Positions 46,201-58,700 of a stretch of 64,000 bases of DNA are shown one piece after another (within the stretch, counting starts at the first letter, position 1; every line of letters starts with the position of its first letter). Position numbers and translations under genes: made by a program. Under the pieces are notes generated by a model, which searched no databases, was not told the origin of the DNA, and saw only the letters and a list, made by a program, of their open reading frames with translations. The stretch is from positions 8,345,763 to 8,409,762 of the forward strand of contig NC_049988.1 in assembly GCF_000003815.2 (NCBI RefSeq), given 5' to 3'. This DNA comes from Branchiostoma floridae. Its lineage: Eukaryota > Chordata > Leptocardii > Amphioxiformes > Branchiostomatidae.

Positions 46201-49200
46201 ATTTAACACTTACCTCAACTAAAAATGGTATAATGATACATGTACATTTCTATATATACTCGCATCGTGACATTGCTGGATCAGATATTTAATACATGCT
46301 TACAGACCCTTTTTTCAGATGAATGTCTTTTTTTGTGAGTTTTATTTCGTTTGAAATTTCAAATTCATTGGTAATTTTTTAAGCATGATCATTGTTCCTT
46401 CCTTAGAGACAAGATTACCTGGCTAAATTGTTAGTAACATCAAGGCAAAACAGAACATGCACATGGCTCATAATTACATAAAATACCGAGTATTCTGTCA
46501 ATGTGTACAATGAATGAATAAATGAATGTAGTCTAGTGTTTGCTAAACTTTTGGGAGGTGTCTATCTCATTGACGAGGGAATGGTCAGATAACATCAGTC
46601 GAAGGTATATTTTTATCTCACGACAACAGAGCATATAATTGCATTGACGTGACTACATACTGTGACATGCGTCATTAGACATTGTTTACTGTCATACAAA
46701 ATTTGACAGTTTGAGATTTAGACATGAAACTTTGGAAACATTTCATTCCATGCAAACTTACAGTTTACTTACATTTCAGTATCTTTTATTACCTATAAAT
46801 AATGACTATTTTACCTTCTATTTGCATTAAATGTGTATGAGCACGTACATGAACATTGTAGGTATTGTCTGACAGACGCAAGTTAAACTTACAGATCAAA
46901 AGATTAAACTGTTGTATTGTTAACATCCAGGTGTCCCACGTTGTGTATGACGTCAATCGCGCTAGTCTTTTGTTATTCAGGTATGAAAATTACTGCTTGT
47001 TTTGAAGTTAAGGTGCCACTAACGACTCTCCCTGACTCTAATGGACGGTTACACCCAGTTTTCCTTGTAGATAAGAACAAATTATACCAGTAATTGTTTC
47101 CTTCTAGTGGTATACATGCAGTACATGTACCAAATATGCTGCATGTATGGCAGCACGTTGGCACAAGGTTAGGGTTAATAACTCAGAGCCTGCAGGTATT
47201 GCGTTTGAATCCATAGGAATTTAACTGGCGTTCCTGTGAAAGCTCAAAATACTTTTTTTCTGTCTACCTGCAATGGTGCAGTTAACTTTTGCAATTAACT
47301 GCACCAGAGAAATGCTATCTGCATCTTTCATATATACCACGAAAGTGGGTAAAACAACCTTTTGAACATACTTTATAAACCTGTTTACTAAGAAAGTAGG
47401 CAAGGGAATACTGTCTTGCATAGAAACAAAATAAAATGTTACAAGCAGTACAGCAAAAATCCACTTAACAACAATGCATAACCTGGTGCAGGCTAGGTAC
47501 AGGTAGACATCAGAAATACCTGCACAGCCCAACTTTTACCTACACTAACCTGCATACAAGCATGCAGGTGGTGTTTCGAGCCCTGTTGTGTATAAGGAGA
47601 GCTGCACCTGAAGCATGTTAAGGAACCCACAACACTTATCAATACGAGTGTGAGTGGATCAGCTAAATCTGTCCGAATATGCAGTTTGTACTTTTCAGTA
47701 CAAAACTGGTGTGTTACACCATGAGACAGTGTACCAGTTATGCAATACAAACAAACATAATCCAATCAACAGCATTTGCATTCTTTTAATCTTCCATTTG
47801 TAAGTGAGCTGAATGAAGTAAAACCACTAGAGGGTCAGAAATCATGTCACTTCACTTTTACTTCAGGAAAATCTCTAGCGACAAACAAAAATCATACAAA
47901 TCTACCCATACTAATTCTTTGAGTTTGAGTTACCCTTATTGCAAACAAACCAACACATCACCGAAACAAACAAAACAAATACATGTGAATACTTTGCCAA
48001 GTTTTCTAAAAGTATACTATTGATTTGAAAATAAATCTCGTATTTCCTTCTGATCAGGAAATACAGTTTTATGATGCCTCCAAGGGAAATCCAGTATTAA
48101 CACATAAAATATGTCCATATCTTCTTCCCTGAGAACCCAAGTGTAAGTGAATCAATCCTTGGTCACTTATCACATGGAAGCACATGGCCATACCACTATC
48201 CTGGAGGAATAAAGTAATCCAGATAGATTGAAGTGGGTGTTACTCCAAAATATTACAAACAACCTGAAGTGTTTCTCAGTTGTCTGTTGCAAGAGGACAG
48301 AGGGATGTATGAAATTAATGTAAGTACATCTTTGCTTCAAGGACACTCAGCTCCAGGCTGTCTCCAGGACGCATCTCTTTGTTCTGGGATGGAAAGTTAG
48401 TTGTTGGAACAGACAAAACTTTCACCCCATATGGAGGGTTCTAGCCAGGATTTTATTTCAGCGTAATGGTAACGGCAAGGGAAAAAGTGACCAATCAGGG
48501 AATGGTGACCCCCCCTTCCATACATTGGAGAGATTTTGAAAATGTACTGAAAAGTTGGCATGATAACGGTACTGTGAGGGGACTTAATTCTGATAACATC
48601 ACATGTGATGTGAAGGACGTTTTGGTCAATTTGAAGTAGGATATCATCATTTTACATATTTCATTATAATTGTCCAACAAGTAAATGATAGCAAATTACT
48701 ACAACGCAAGCAGAAAATTAACGTAGTGGTCCTCATTTTAGCGTGGTGGTACTAAATTATACTGTAGCGGCCCGTTATGCTAAAAATGCACTGGCTAGAA
48801 CCCTGATCTGTCCACATGATGTTTTCCCTGATAACGAAAAATTTGCGTTTTGCTGGTGTGTTCTTTTCCTTTATTCTTCTTCTGTTAAACAAAGCAGACA
48901 TATAATGCACACACATTTATACAGCAATTTCTCTGTTCATCCTGGACTACTTTTGGAAGGTTTTGGGACTTTTTGTTTTTTTAAGACTTTTCAATGAAAA
49001 CCTGACAGTCATTGACTCGCAGTATGCTGTTATACAGGACAAAATCCAAAACAAAAGTTGCGCCATGCAGAAGCACTATGCTTTCAAGCTTTATCGACTA
49101 ACGCTCTTTTGGTATCACCTTTGGCGATGTATCTTTTGTCTGTATTAAGTATGCCATTATGAATGATGATGATGGTGTTTACATGCTGTCAGGGTGACTG

Positions 49201-52200
49201 ATTGATTAAGATTGACAGCTGCCCTGTGGCACTGCACAGGGGGTGCAACAGGTTTTCTTTCATCACAGAATCTCCAGCCAGTAATTTTCTGCAACTGTTA
49301 GTATTATCACAGCTTGTTGATTAATGGTTTGTTGCACCTTCCCCCCCATCTTAATTTTGGTAGCACATGTGAAGGCAGGAACACTATGAAAAGGGCTGTT
49401 TCTTATCAAGTCAGCAACTGCCCAAGGCATGACATTTATCTGGCTTTTGGCACCAGGTGTTCCTTCTGTTTCAATAGTGATACACTGTAATCAGGACATC
49501 ACATTATCAGTTGTTTGAAGCCTGCTGTTCTGAAAATCCAGTTTGAAACCTACATGTAGCCTCTACCAGACTCCACAGAGAAAGTTTGGAAAGAACAGTG
49601 CAGTATGGACAAATACCACCTTGACTACAGTGGCAAATCCAAGAAGCAAGAAATTCAAAAATGACTTTTGACAATGTGTAGATACTTCAGAATAGACTAG
49701 AATCATAAGATAAAAAGGTACAGAAAAGCCGCAATTACCGGTACAACCATAGCTTCCTGGCTGACAAGAGGTAAAGAAGCAAAAAGATCAACAACAAAAT
49801 CTCAGTCAAAAATCACAAAATTGTCTACTTCCGTTACTTTGAGTGTACCAAATGAAATACTGCATTTAAGTTTGCGGGGTTTTAATTTCGCGGTAGGTGG
49901 AAAAAGAAATTTTCGCGGTAGCGGTTCGGCATAGCACCATGCACTGTAGTCTCTTACTGCCATGGAAAAATATTTGTGGTGGTTTTAAGCTTGCGGTGAA
50001 GTGGCCACCACAATAACCTCAAACATTTAACCACCACGAAAGTTTCTGCATTTACAGTAGTACATTGGAATAGTTTTGTCAGGTTGGTAGTCATTTGAAT
50101 AAAGATACTCTTTTTTACACACTTGAAGAAGGTGACGGACGGTCATGAAAACATTGGTGTGAGTAAAGCATTACGGTTGTGTTGAAAAAAAGAGTCTCGC
50201 TATTCGAAATAGTACACTGTGAAAAACTTAAAGGTTACGAATCTATGAAAAGAGTAACCCACCTTGAGTGGTTTTGGTTCTGGCCCGACCTGTTTTCCAT
50301 GCATCTCTTCCACTGCCATCATGGCCTGTGAAGCCCTGGCATACTTGATGTACGCCACACCTTTGCTCTCTTTGGTGTTCTACAGAAAAATGATAACAAC
50401 GGGGTACACAATGAGCAAAACAACAGACAAAATAATCTACAAGTATATAACAATCATCGTGTATATCCTTCTACATTGGAAGAACAAGTTTTGACCTAAT
50501 AGTATGTACAATGTAGCTGAATATAGTTTGATAATGTTGCCGATTAACAGCAAAAGGTTTCACATTTCTATATAACGATCTAACTTACATTAAGTATGGA
50601 CATTTCATCTTTCTGTTAAAATCAAGTATGAATATGTATGTATGTATGTATCTTTCATACCATTGCACTTTATGAATTTTGTTATTATTTGTACCTCCTT
50701 TCCTTTCAATGTGCCAAAAGAGCGATCCCCAATAAGCACATACGGACAGGTAAATTGAAAATAAGTCAACTTCTGTTTTCGTTTCCTTTGATCAATGGGC
50801 TCCCACACTTATTAATAAATCACCATTTAAAATACTTCTCTTCTTTTATCAGACTTTTTGAGGTCTCCAATAATTTTATGGAGATGACCTAAATTGTTTC
50901 TGAAGTCTGTATTCATTCAAGGCGGTTAAAGGGCATGGGAAAATTGGGGCCATTTTCTACCCCATCCTGTGTCTTCAAAGTATTTTCAGCTGTGACTTTT
51001 TCAACTGTCCCAGTAACCTTTGAACTGTCAACATTACTCACCCTGACCTTGAACTGTCACAAATGACCTACATGCCCTTGAAGAGATTTGTGTAGTACTG
51101 TTCCCTGCTTTGTATATACATCCCCAAATATCATAACAACTTTGAAATGGATTTAACTTAATGTTGATACAGCAGACAAGCAAAATTGATAATCTCATTT
51201 TGATAGGAAAGCTGTCAGAACTTTTATGAGAGTTCCATGTGTTCAGCACACATCCATAAAACAACAGGAATTCTTGTAATTATTTTAGCAGGGACAAATT
51301 TAATAACAGTTTATTGCAAATTCTTGCCCAAGGGCTAATTGCAGTTAACATGAAAGGGGGCAAACAATTAGTGTAGAACATTATAGAATATGCCTACTCT
51401 AGTCTAAAAGCTAACTCTAAACTGTAAATTGATGGATTCTACTTCTTTTCCTGAGACAGTGGAAGACAAAGGATCCCACCTTTTCTATAATGTGTGGGTT
51501 CTGTGATGTTAGGAGGAATGTAGTTTTCTTTTAGTCTGTAAACACTGGGAAATTTGGGAGGCATTTAGTGGCCTGTTTAAAAAGCTCTTGTCTTTTGTGA
51601 TCGTACAAGGAACAGTTTGAAATAAAATGTGTTTCATTATCCACCATGTTTGATGTCTTCTTGTTCCGCCCTTTCTCTATTCAAGGGCACAGGTGCTACT
51701 TCTAATTCTACTGATTCCGAAATATTAATATAATGAACTGTAAGAAACAGGTGTATCTCCGGAGGAAAGACAACTTTGATGAAAGAATAACTATCATCTT
51801 TAAGTAAAGATTCATCTCTAGCTGACAGCAAATATGACATAATACATTGCTTTCCACATTGACATGACAGGAATGGAATACCTAGCTTTATTTAATCAAA
51901 CAATGTCATTAGTCATCTTGTCACGTAATGCGTCAACACTCTTACTACACAAAGTGAGGCATTAATAATTTTCGCAATTCCCATTTCCAAAATATAAATC
52001 ACAGTACTGTAAATCTTGAATAATTTGCAATGGTTTTATTTCTCTGGTTTTTAAGGCATTGCAAATACATGTACAATGTACATGTATGTCTACTTTTACT
52101 TGTACTATGACTACAGTAACAGCTGAGTCCTTTTCCCTCCTATCCATGATAGAAAGCCACTGTGAAAGTAAGTACTAAATTTACAGTACAAGTGTACAAG

Positions 52201-52604
52201 TACTCTCACTGTCTCCATCTGATGAAGAGGTCAGGGATAGCATTGTAGGCAAGCTTTGAATGTCAATGACAACTAAAAGTGAGCCTGTGGACCAACATGT
52301 CCTTGCTGATGACATTGCACAGTATGTTAGTAATGGTAGGGAAGGATCTGTCTCTATTGCAGTTATTTTAGTCAGGATCATCACATATCATGTCATGGCA
52401 CCAATATACATTATGCTATTTGTAGTCTGACCCAGTTTATCTATTTTCATAACGCACCGCAGTTACGTGCGATGGCACAATATTGCAAGCTGGTTATGAA
52501 GTTCTGAATGACTATCTGTGAGCAAGAGCATAGGTTGTGTTCCAATACCAATAGTTAACATGTACCGTTAGCATTATTACCACCATTAAATATTCTTAAT
52601 AGCA

Positions 52605-52641
<37 letters not shown>

Positions 52642-52667
52642 GTGTATGTGTGCGTGTGTGTGTGTGT

Positions 52668-52704
<37 letters not shown>

Positions 52705-55700
52705 CAAGATAACTTAAGAATGGCTGGATGGATTGTTTTCATACTTGGTGTGTTGGTGGGACATGAGAAAAGCTGGAAATAATTAGATTTTGGGCCCCCT
52801 AGCAGCTTCCCTTGGTACTGCAGCATAACTTCCGGTTTTGATATCTGGTGTCCTGAACAAGCTATATGGACACAATTTGGGGGTGTTAGATAGCTCTTGT
52901 TTCCAGTATGACCCAATCTATACAGGCTGCATATAAACAACAGTTGAGTATCTTATGTTATCACGGAAATATGCAACAGCTTGCTTGTATCCTCATTGAT
53001 AACACAGATGGAGTGGACACATCTGTAGTTGCTGGAGAATCAAACTGGAGAATTAAAACTGTCTAGTAAACTTTTTGTCTCACAATATTATGTTCATGAA
53101 AATGCAGAATCTGATTATGTTTTCTCTTATGCTTAACAACAGAAACATCTTTTTTCATAGTTAGTCAAAACTGATTTCGATAATTTTTGTTATTTCTATC
53201 CATCGGAGATAATTTTACTGGAGAAATCAACAGTATCTTTTCTAGGAATTTTGTAACTTCATATATCCAACTTTGGACTTCACGGGGACAACTTTGTCCT
53301 TGATTTCACAAAGTCACCTTCAGCTGAACTTGAATGCCCGTTTAAATCAGTGTAATCTCCTGGCTCCTGGCAAAGGCATGGGGATGAAATATGAATACGG
53401 TCACTCCTGCCGCCCTAACCTTTCGCAAACACTATCAGGGAATTCAAAATGAATGTAACTTGTAAGGATGCAATAATCTAATGTATTGGTTCTCAGATTC
53501 AACACTGCATTTTTGGGGGGATCGGAAGAAGAATAATGGAAAAATCACATATCAGCACTTACAAGTGTGATGCATGTAGGACATGAGTTAAATCTTAAGA
53601 CTTAGTGCCGTATTTTCTCAAATATAGTATGCACCCCAATTAAAATACAGACCCCTGATTTGGGGCAAGTCTAAGACAGATCTGTGGGATTGAAAGGTAA
53701 AATGGAAAAACTCAAAGAAAGTACGCACCCCTTCACAACAAATTTTGAACAGACTGGGTAAACTCAAATTTGATTTAAAATGATAATAGTTAGATTCCAG
53801 GATCCTTGTCTTCCAAACTATTACAACTTTTTCCATTCTATTGTTTCAGAAGCCTAGCATGTTGACTTTGTGACACCTACACCTATATGATTATCTTTGG
53901 GTCTATCAACACAATATGAAAACAAAATTAATAGAAACAACCATCTTGGCAATGCTTCAGAATCTGCTCAGTTGAAGATGACGAAAAAAGAATATTATAT
54001 AAATTGATTTTCCTTATTCGTTTATTCGTTTATTCAACGGATCTCCATTAGTGATTACAATTGAAATTGCATCTCTAATCTTCCTGGAGTCGTTACAAAA
54101 ACACATTACATGATACAACATTAACACATTACTTATTTACACCTAACAACGCTTAAATCTAATCTAAATAAGTCTCAAGTAGCTGAGAGGTCAGAGGTCA
54201 GTGTCAAAATTCTATACATAATTTTATATACATAGATGTCAATGAATGTCTTTACCACCATTTCTGTAGAGGTTTGTGTTGTGTCTGTGTTTTTAGTCTG
54301 TCTTTGATGTGTTGCTTGAACATGGATGGTGTAGATGCTTTAATGTATTGTGGGAATGAGTTGTAGGATTTAATACATCTATACAGGAAAGTTCTGGTTG
54401 CTGCGCAAGTTTTAGGTTTGGACAGTCTGAATCCCCCCCCTTGTGCTAGGCGTGTGTTGTGTCGGTGGGTGTTTTTGATTGTGTGTAGTCTCTTGTAGGT
54501 AGCTTCTGGTTTCTTAGCTGTAAGGAGTTTGTGGAACATAGTGAGGGTTCTGGTGTAGAGTCGTTCGTTTACCTTTGGCCAGTTCAGCTTTCTGTGTAGG
54601 TCATCAGTGTTGGAAGTGTACTTTGCATTAAGTACTAGCCTGGCAGCCTTATTTTGCAGGGTCTGTAGTTTATTTAAATTAGATTGAGAACCTGCAGACA
54701 GAAGACATGCACAATAATCCATGTGACTCAGAACAAGTGTTTGAGCAACAGTTTTTAACGTGTCTCTAGTGAAAAAGTCCTGAGATTTAGCCAGTGCTGC
54801 TAGTGCGCGTGCCATTTTAGATGTTACTTTGTCCAGATGTTGTGCCCAGGTTAACTGCTGGTCCATCAACATTCCTAGAAGCTTAGCCTGCTCAACCTGT
54901 TCTATCATTTTGTTGCGCATCGAAAGCTGTAAGGCTGGCTTATTTTTTAGTTTGTGCCGGCTTCCAATAACTATAGATTTGGTCTTGTCAACGTTGAGCA
55001 CCAGTCTGTTAGCTTGAACCCAGTCATTAATATGAGTGAGTTCAGCTTGAAGAGTGGCTTGTACCTCCGCTATGCTGGGGCCTGCTGCAGATGGGGTTGT
55101 GTCGTCTGCGTACAGTACTACTTCGCAGTGTTTTACCACTGTAGGTAAGTCGTTAGTATATACGCAGAACAGCAGTGGGCCTAAACAGCTACCCTGTGGT
55201 ACTCCACTATTAATCTCTCTGTAAGTCGAGATACCACCATTTACAAAAACGGCCTGCATCCTGTTTGTCAAATAACTTCGCATCCAGTGTAGGGCAGAAT
55301 CCATGAAGCCATAACTTTTCAGTTTGGCTAGCAATATGTCATGATTTACAACATCAAACGCGGCGCTAAAGTCCAAAAGGACAGCGCCTACCAGGTTTCC
55401 CTTGTCAATTTCCTCAAGCCATTTGTCCGTCATTTCTACCAATGCACTCGCGGTGGAGTGTTGTCGCTTATAGGCATGCTGGTAGTCGGACATGATGGCG
55501 TTAGAGACAAGGTAGGTTTGTATCTGATTGTTGCATATCTTTTCCAGTAATTTGCTTAGAGCCGGAAGCAAGCTGATTGGACGACTGTTGGGTCCATTTA
55601 ATGGAAGTGCCTTGTTTTTTACAAGAGGTAGTATTTTGGCTCTTTTCCACTCAGTGGGGAATGTGTGTTGTTTGATAGAGCAGTTGAAAATGTGACACAC

Positions 55701-58700
55701 TGGATTTGCTATATGATCGGCCGCTATTCGCAATAGCGTGTTATCAATGTTGTCAAACCCCGTCGATTTACAAGGCGGAAGTGAAGTAAGTAATTCATGT
55801 ACGTAGTTCTCTGTTAGTTCTTGAAAGGAAAAAAGAACAGCTTTTTGATGTCATGATGTTTTCGTTGATCGGTGCAGTGACACTGGCTATATCTACAGGA
55901 CTTCGCGGTGTCAGGTCTTCAACTTTTTTTACGAAGTAATCATTGAAATATTCAGCAATGTCCCTAGGTTTTGTCAATGTCTTACCGTTTGTCTCGATGA
56001 ACGTTGCAGTTCGACGTGAGTTTCTACCTAGAATCCCATTCAGTACTTGCCAGAGCTGTTTGCTGTTTCTGTCTCTACAATGTTCTTCAATCAATTCCCT
56101 GTAGTGTGTTTTCTTCTTCCTTCTATTTTCTTTGACAACTACGTTTCTCAATCGTTTATAAATATCGTAGTCAGATGCTAGACCTGAAGCTTGCGCTGCC
56201 TTTTTAGCGTCGTCCCTCATGTTCATAAGGTATCATTCTTATTTAACCTACCTGCTCCGTACTTTTCTTGCAAAACTCCGAGAACCAATTATTATAGATT
56301 AAATTGGGGAATCCTTATCTATAGAACAGGTGGGGGTAGAGATAATATTTAGCAAGGCTATCTACCCACCAAAGGACAGTCATCAATAACATTCACGGTA
56401 CCATCCCTATCAAATATCCTTTTATAAAATCTAATGTAAATTCATCTTCTGGCTTCATGAAGTTTTCCTTTTCAAGTGAAAACTGAGTTCAGTACTTAAC
56501 AAGCTGTCACAGTTGCCTGGTATAATATCCTTACATTATTTTTGTGAATAGAACCAGTTATTGTACATGTACATACTGAATGTCAGTTGACGAAGGGCAC
56601 TGAATGCAATATAAAACCCTTGTGTACTACATTCTCAGAATTTCTTGAGCTTTATTCATGGCTTATCTAATAATGCCACAGGCAAAATATCCCCGATAGA
56701 TCTGAAGTTACATGTATGTATTACTTGTATGTTGCTATCAGCTGCTAACAATATTTTGAACTTGACATTGATTCCAAAGATTTTTTTTTAATCAGAATGT
56801 GCATAGCATTCACTTCTGGCACCCTACTATATATATGTGTACATGTACATGTGCTATTCAACAACTGTCATTATTCTGACAGTTTGAATCTATTTGCAGT
56901 ACATTGACATTGAACTTGAACTTGAAGGTCAAGGCTGCAAGGCTATCATAAGGATCTGTGTGACAAACTGTCGCCTGTTAGACATTGAACTTCAGAGACT
57001 ATCCAGGTACCAATGAACTTCAGAGACTTTCCCCATTCTGAGCCTGTGCTTTCATGTCAGTGTGTTGATGGGTCCTACAGGGGTGTTCAGACACATTAGG
57101 GCAGTCACCCCAGGTTTGACATTGGAAAGTGGGTCACCCCAAACCCTCCATGTGCAGCCCAGATGTACACAGTCTGGGGACTGTCTGTCTGCAACTGAGG
57201 CTCTCTTGGGAGGACCAGGTATCCAAGAAATACATTTGGTAAATTATTTTGTTATCAAGAAAGTAATTCCATGCATATAAACATATAACCTAAAGGAGAG
57301 AGTGGGTGGGTGAGTAAGTGAGTGAGTGAAAGTGAGTGAAAGTGAGAGTGAGAGTACATACAATGTAAGTGAGTGAGTGAGTGTGTGAGTGAGTGAGTGA
57401 GTGAGTGAGTGAGTGAGTGAGTGAGTGAGTGAGTGAGTGAGTGAGTGAGTGAGTGAGTGAGTGAGTGAGTGAGTGAGTGAGTGAGTAATACTCAAGTGAG
57501 TAAAAAAAATCTGAAATGTTATGACAATGATTGAACTTCTTGAGATAACTTATTAGGTTCATATTATCTGTTGTTGCCATCTGAAGTCGGAAGTCATATC
57601 ATTCCCTTTTGGTAAGTTTGTGAAACATAAGAACTTGAAAGTTAGTTGCCCAGCTAGTATCTAAAGTTACATGTACTTAGTGATTTCCACACATCATTGT
57701 AACCCCTACACATGCCCTTTATAGGAGAGGACAGACAGAGATGACCCAAAAATAGGCCTTCTAGTCTGGGCATCATGCAGATAGGGTTACAGGCCACAAA
57801 AGAACAGTGTCCAGCTGAGAATGTTGGACAAACACAATCAGTCAACTAGGCATGGCCGACCAAGTCTAGACTGTGATCAATGGATTTCTATATAAACAAC
57901 ACGGATTACACAAAGGAAAGAGAGATACATATACATTTACATATATACATACCAGTACATGTAGGTCTATAAATTGCAAATATCAAAATGACCCACTACC
58001 TCAAAATGTTATTCTGAAATATCCATTGGAGCAGATCAGAAACTTCTCCGGGAGTTTTAAAGGTCTTTCCTAAGTGGTGTGTACCTTTGACAGGTCTTTC
58101 TTAAATCTACTCTATACACATGTACCTGTCTCTCCATTTACCTTTCTAAGATGTGACAATTCAGTAAAACTTGTAATCAACATTGCTGCCGCCTGAAAAA
58201 CTGCTTATTAAATCTTTCTAAATGAACTGACAATTGTAGCAGTTGCCATTGTCATAATGTTGAGACTAGAACTTGAACACTAGAACATTAGAAGAATGTC
58301 AAAACTATCTTAGAAACTTCTGATGTAACTGACTCCAAGTTCATTGCCCTGTCTAAAGCCTAACCTACATTTTGAGACGGTCAGCCATCTGGCCTGTTGA
58401 CAAGACTCTACCCTAAAGCATCCCTGCTTTTAATCAGTCAGACAAAACGATTCATGAGCTGATGTACACACCATGGTATGCAGTGAGGAAGTAATGATTT
58501 TAGTCAGTGTACCCAGACAAATTCATATGGCATAATACAAAATTTTATAATTGAAAACCTAAAGCAATCAGATAGCTGGTCTGTGGGACTAATTAGTTGT
58601 AGTCATTAACTTCAATATCAGGTGTGTTATTTTGTCTGTCAGCTGTCTAAGTGCGCAGCTGGCTTTTTGTTGTGATGCAAGACATACATGCCTTAAGGTG

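Larger units (their letters stand above)
54010..56230 (-). mobile_element. CR1/L2-like LINE, 5'-truncated and frameshifted
   Basis: On the minus strand a pre-RT region (56226-55795) is followed in another frame by the reverse transcriptase and C-terminus (to 54252) and a 3' UTR of about 0.24 kb. The 3' end is an 8-base microsatellite, (GAATAAAC) about three times at 54013-54037, the kind of short terminal repeat seen in CR1/L2-type LINEs. The endonuclease is absent. It lies in the first visible RBM45 intron, sense to the gene. Confidence 0.88.

Noticed and set aside
52596-52940. His-Thr repeat protein
   Set aside because: Translation of the (TG)n microsatellite and neighbouring transposon tail.
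57244-57580. Leu-Thr-His-Ser repeat proteins
   Set aside because: Translation of the (GTGA)n tetranucleotide.
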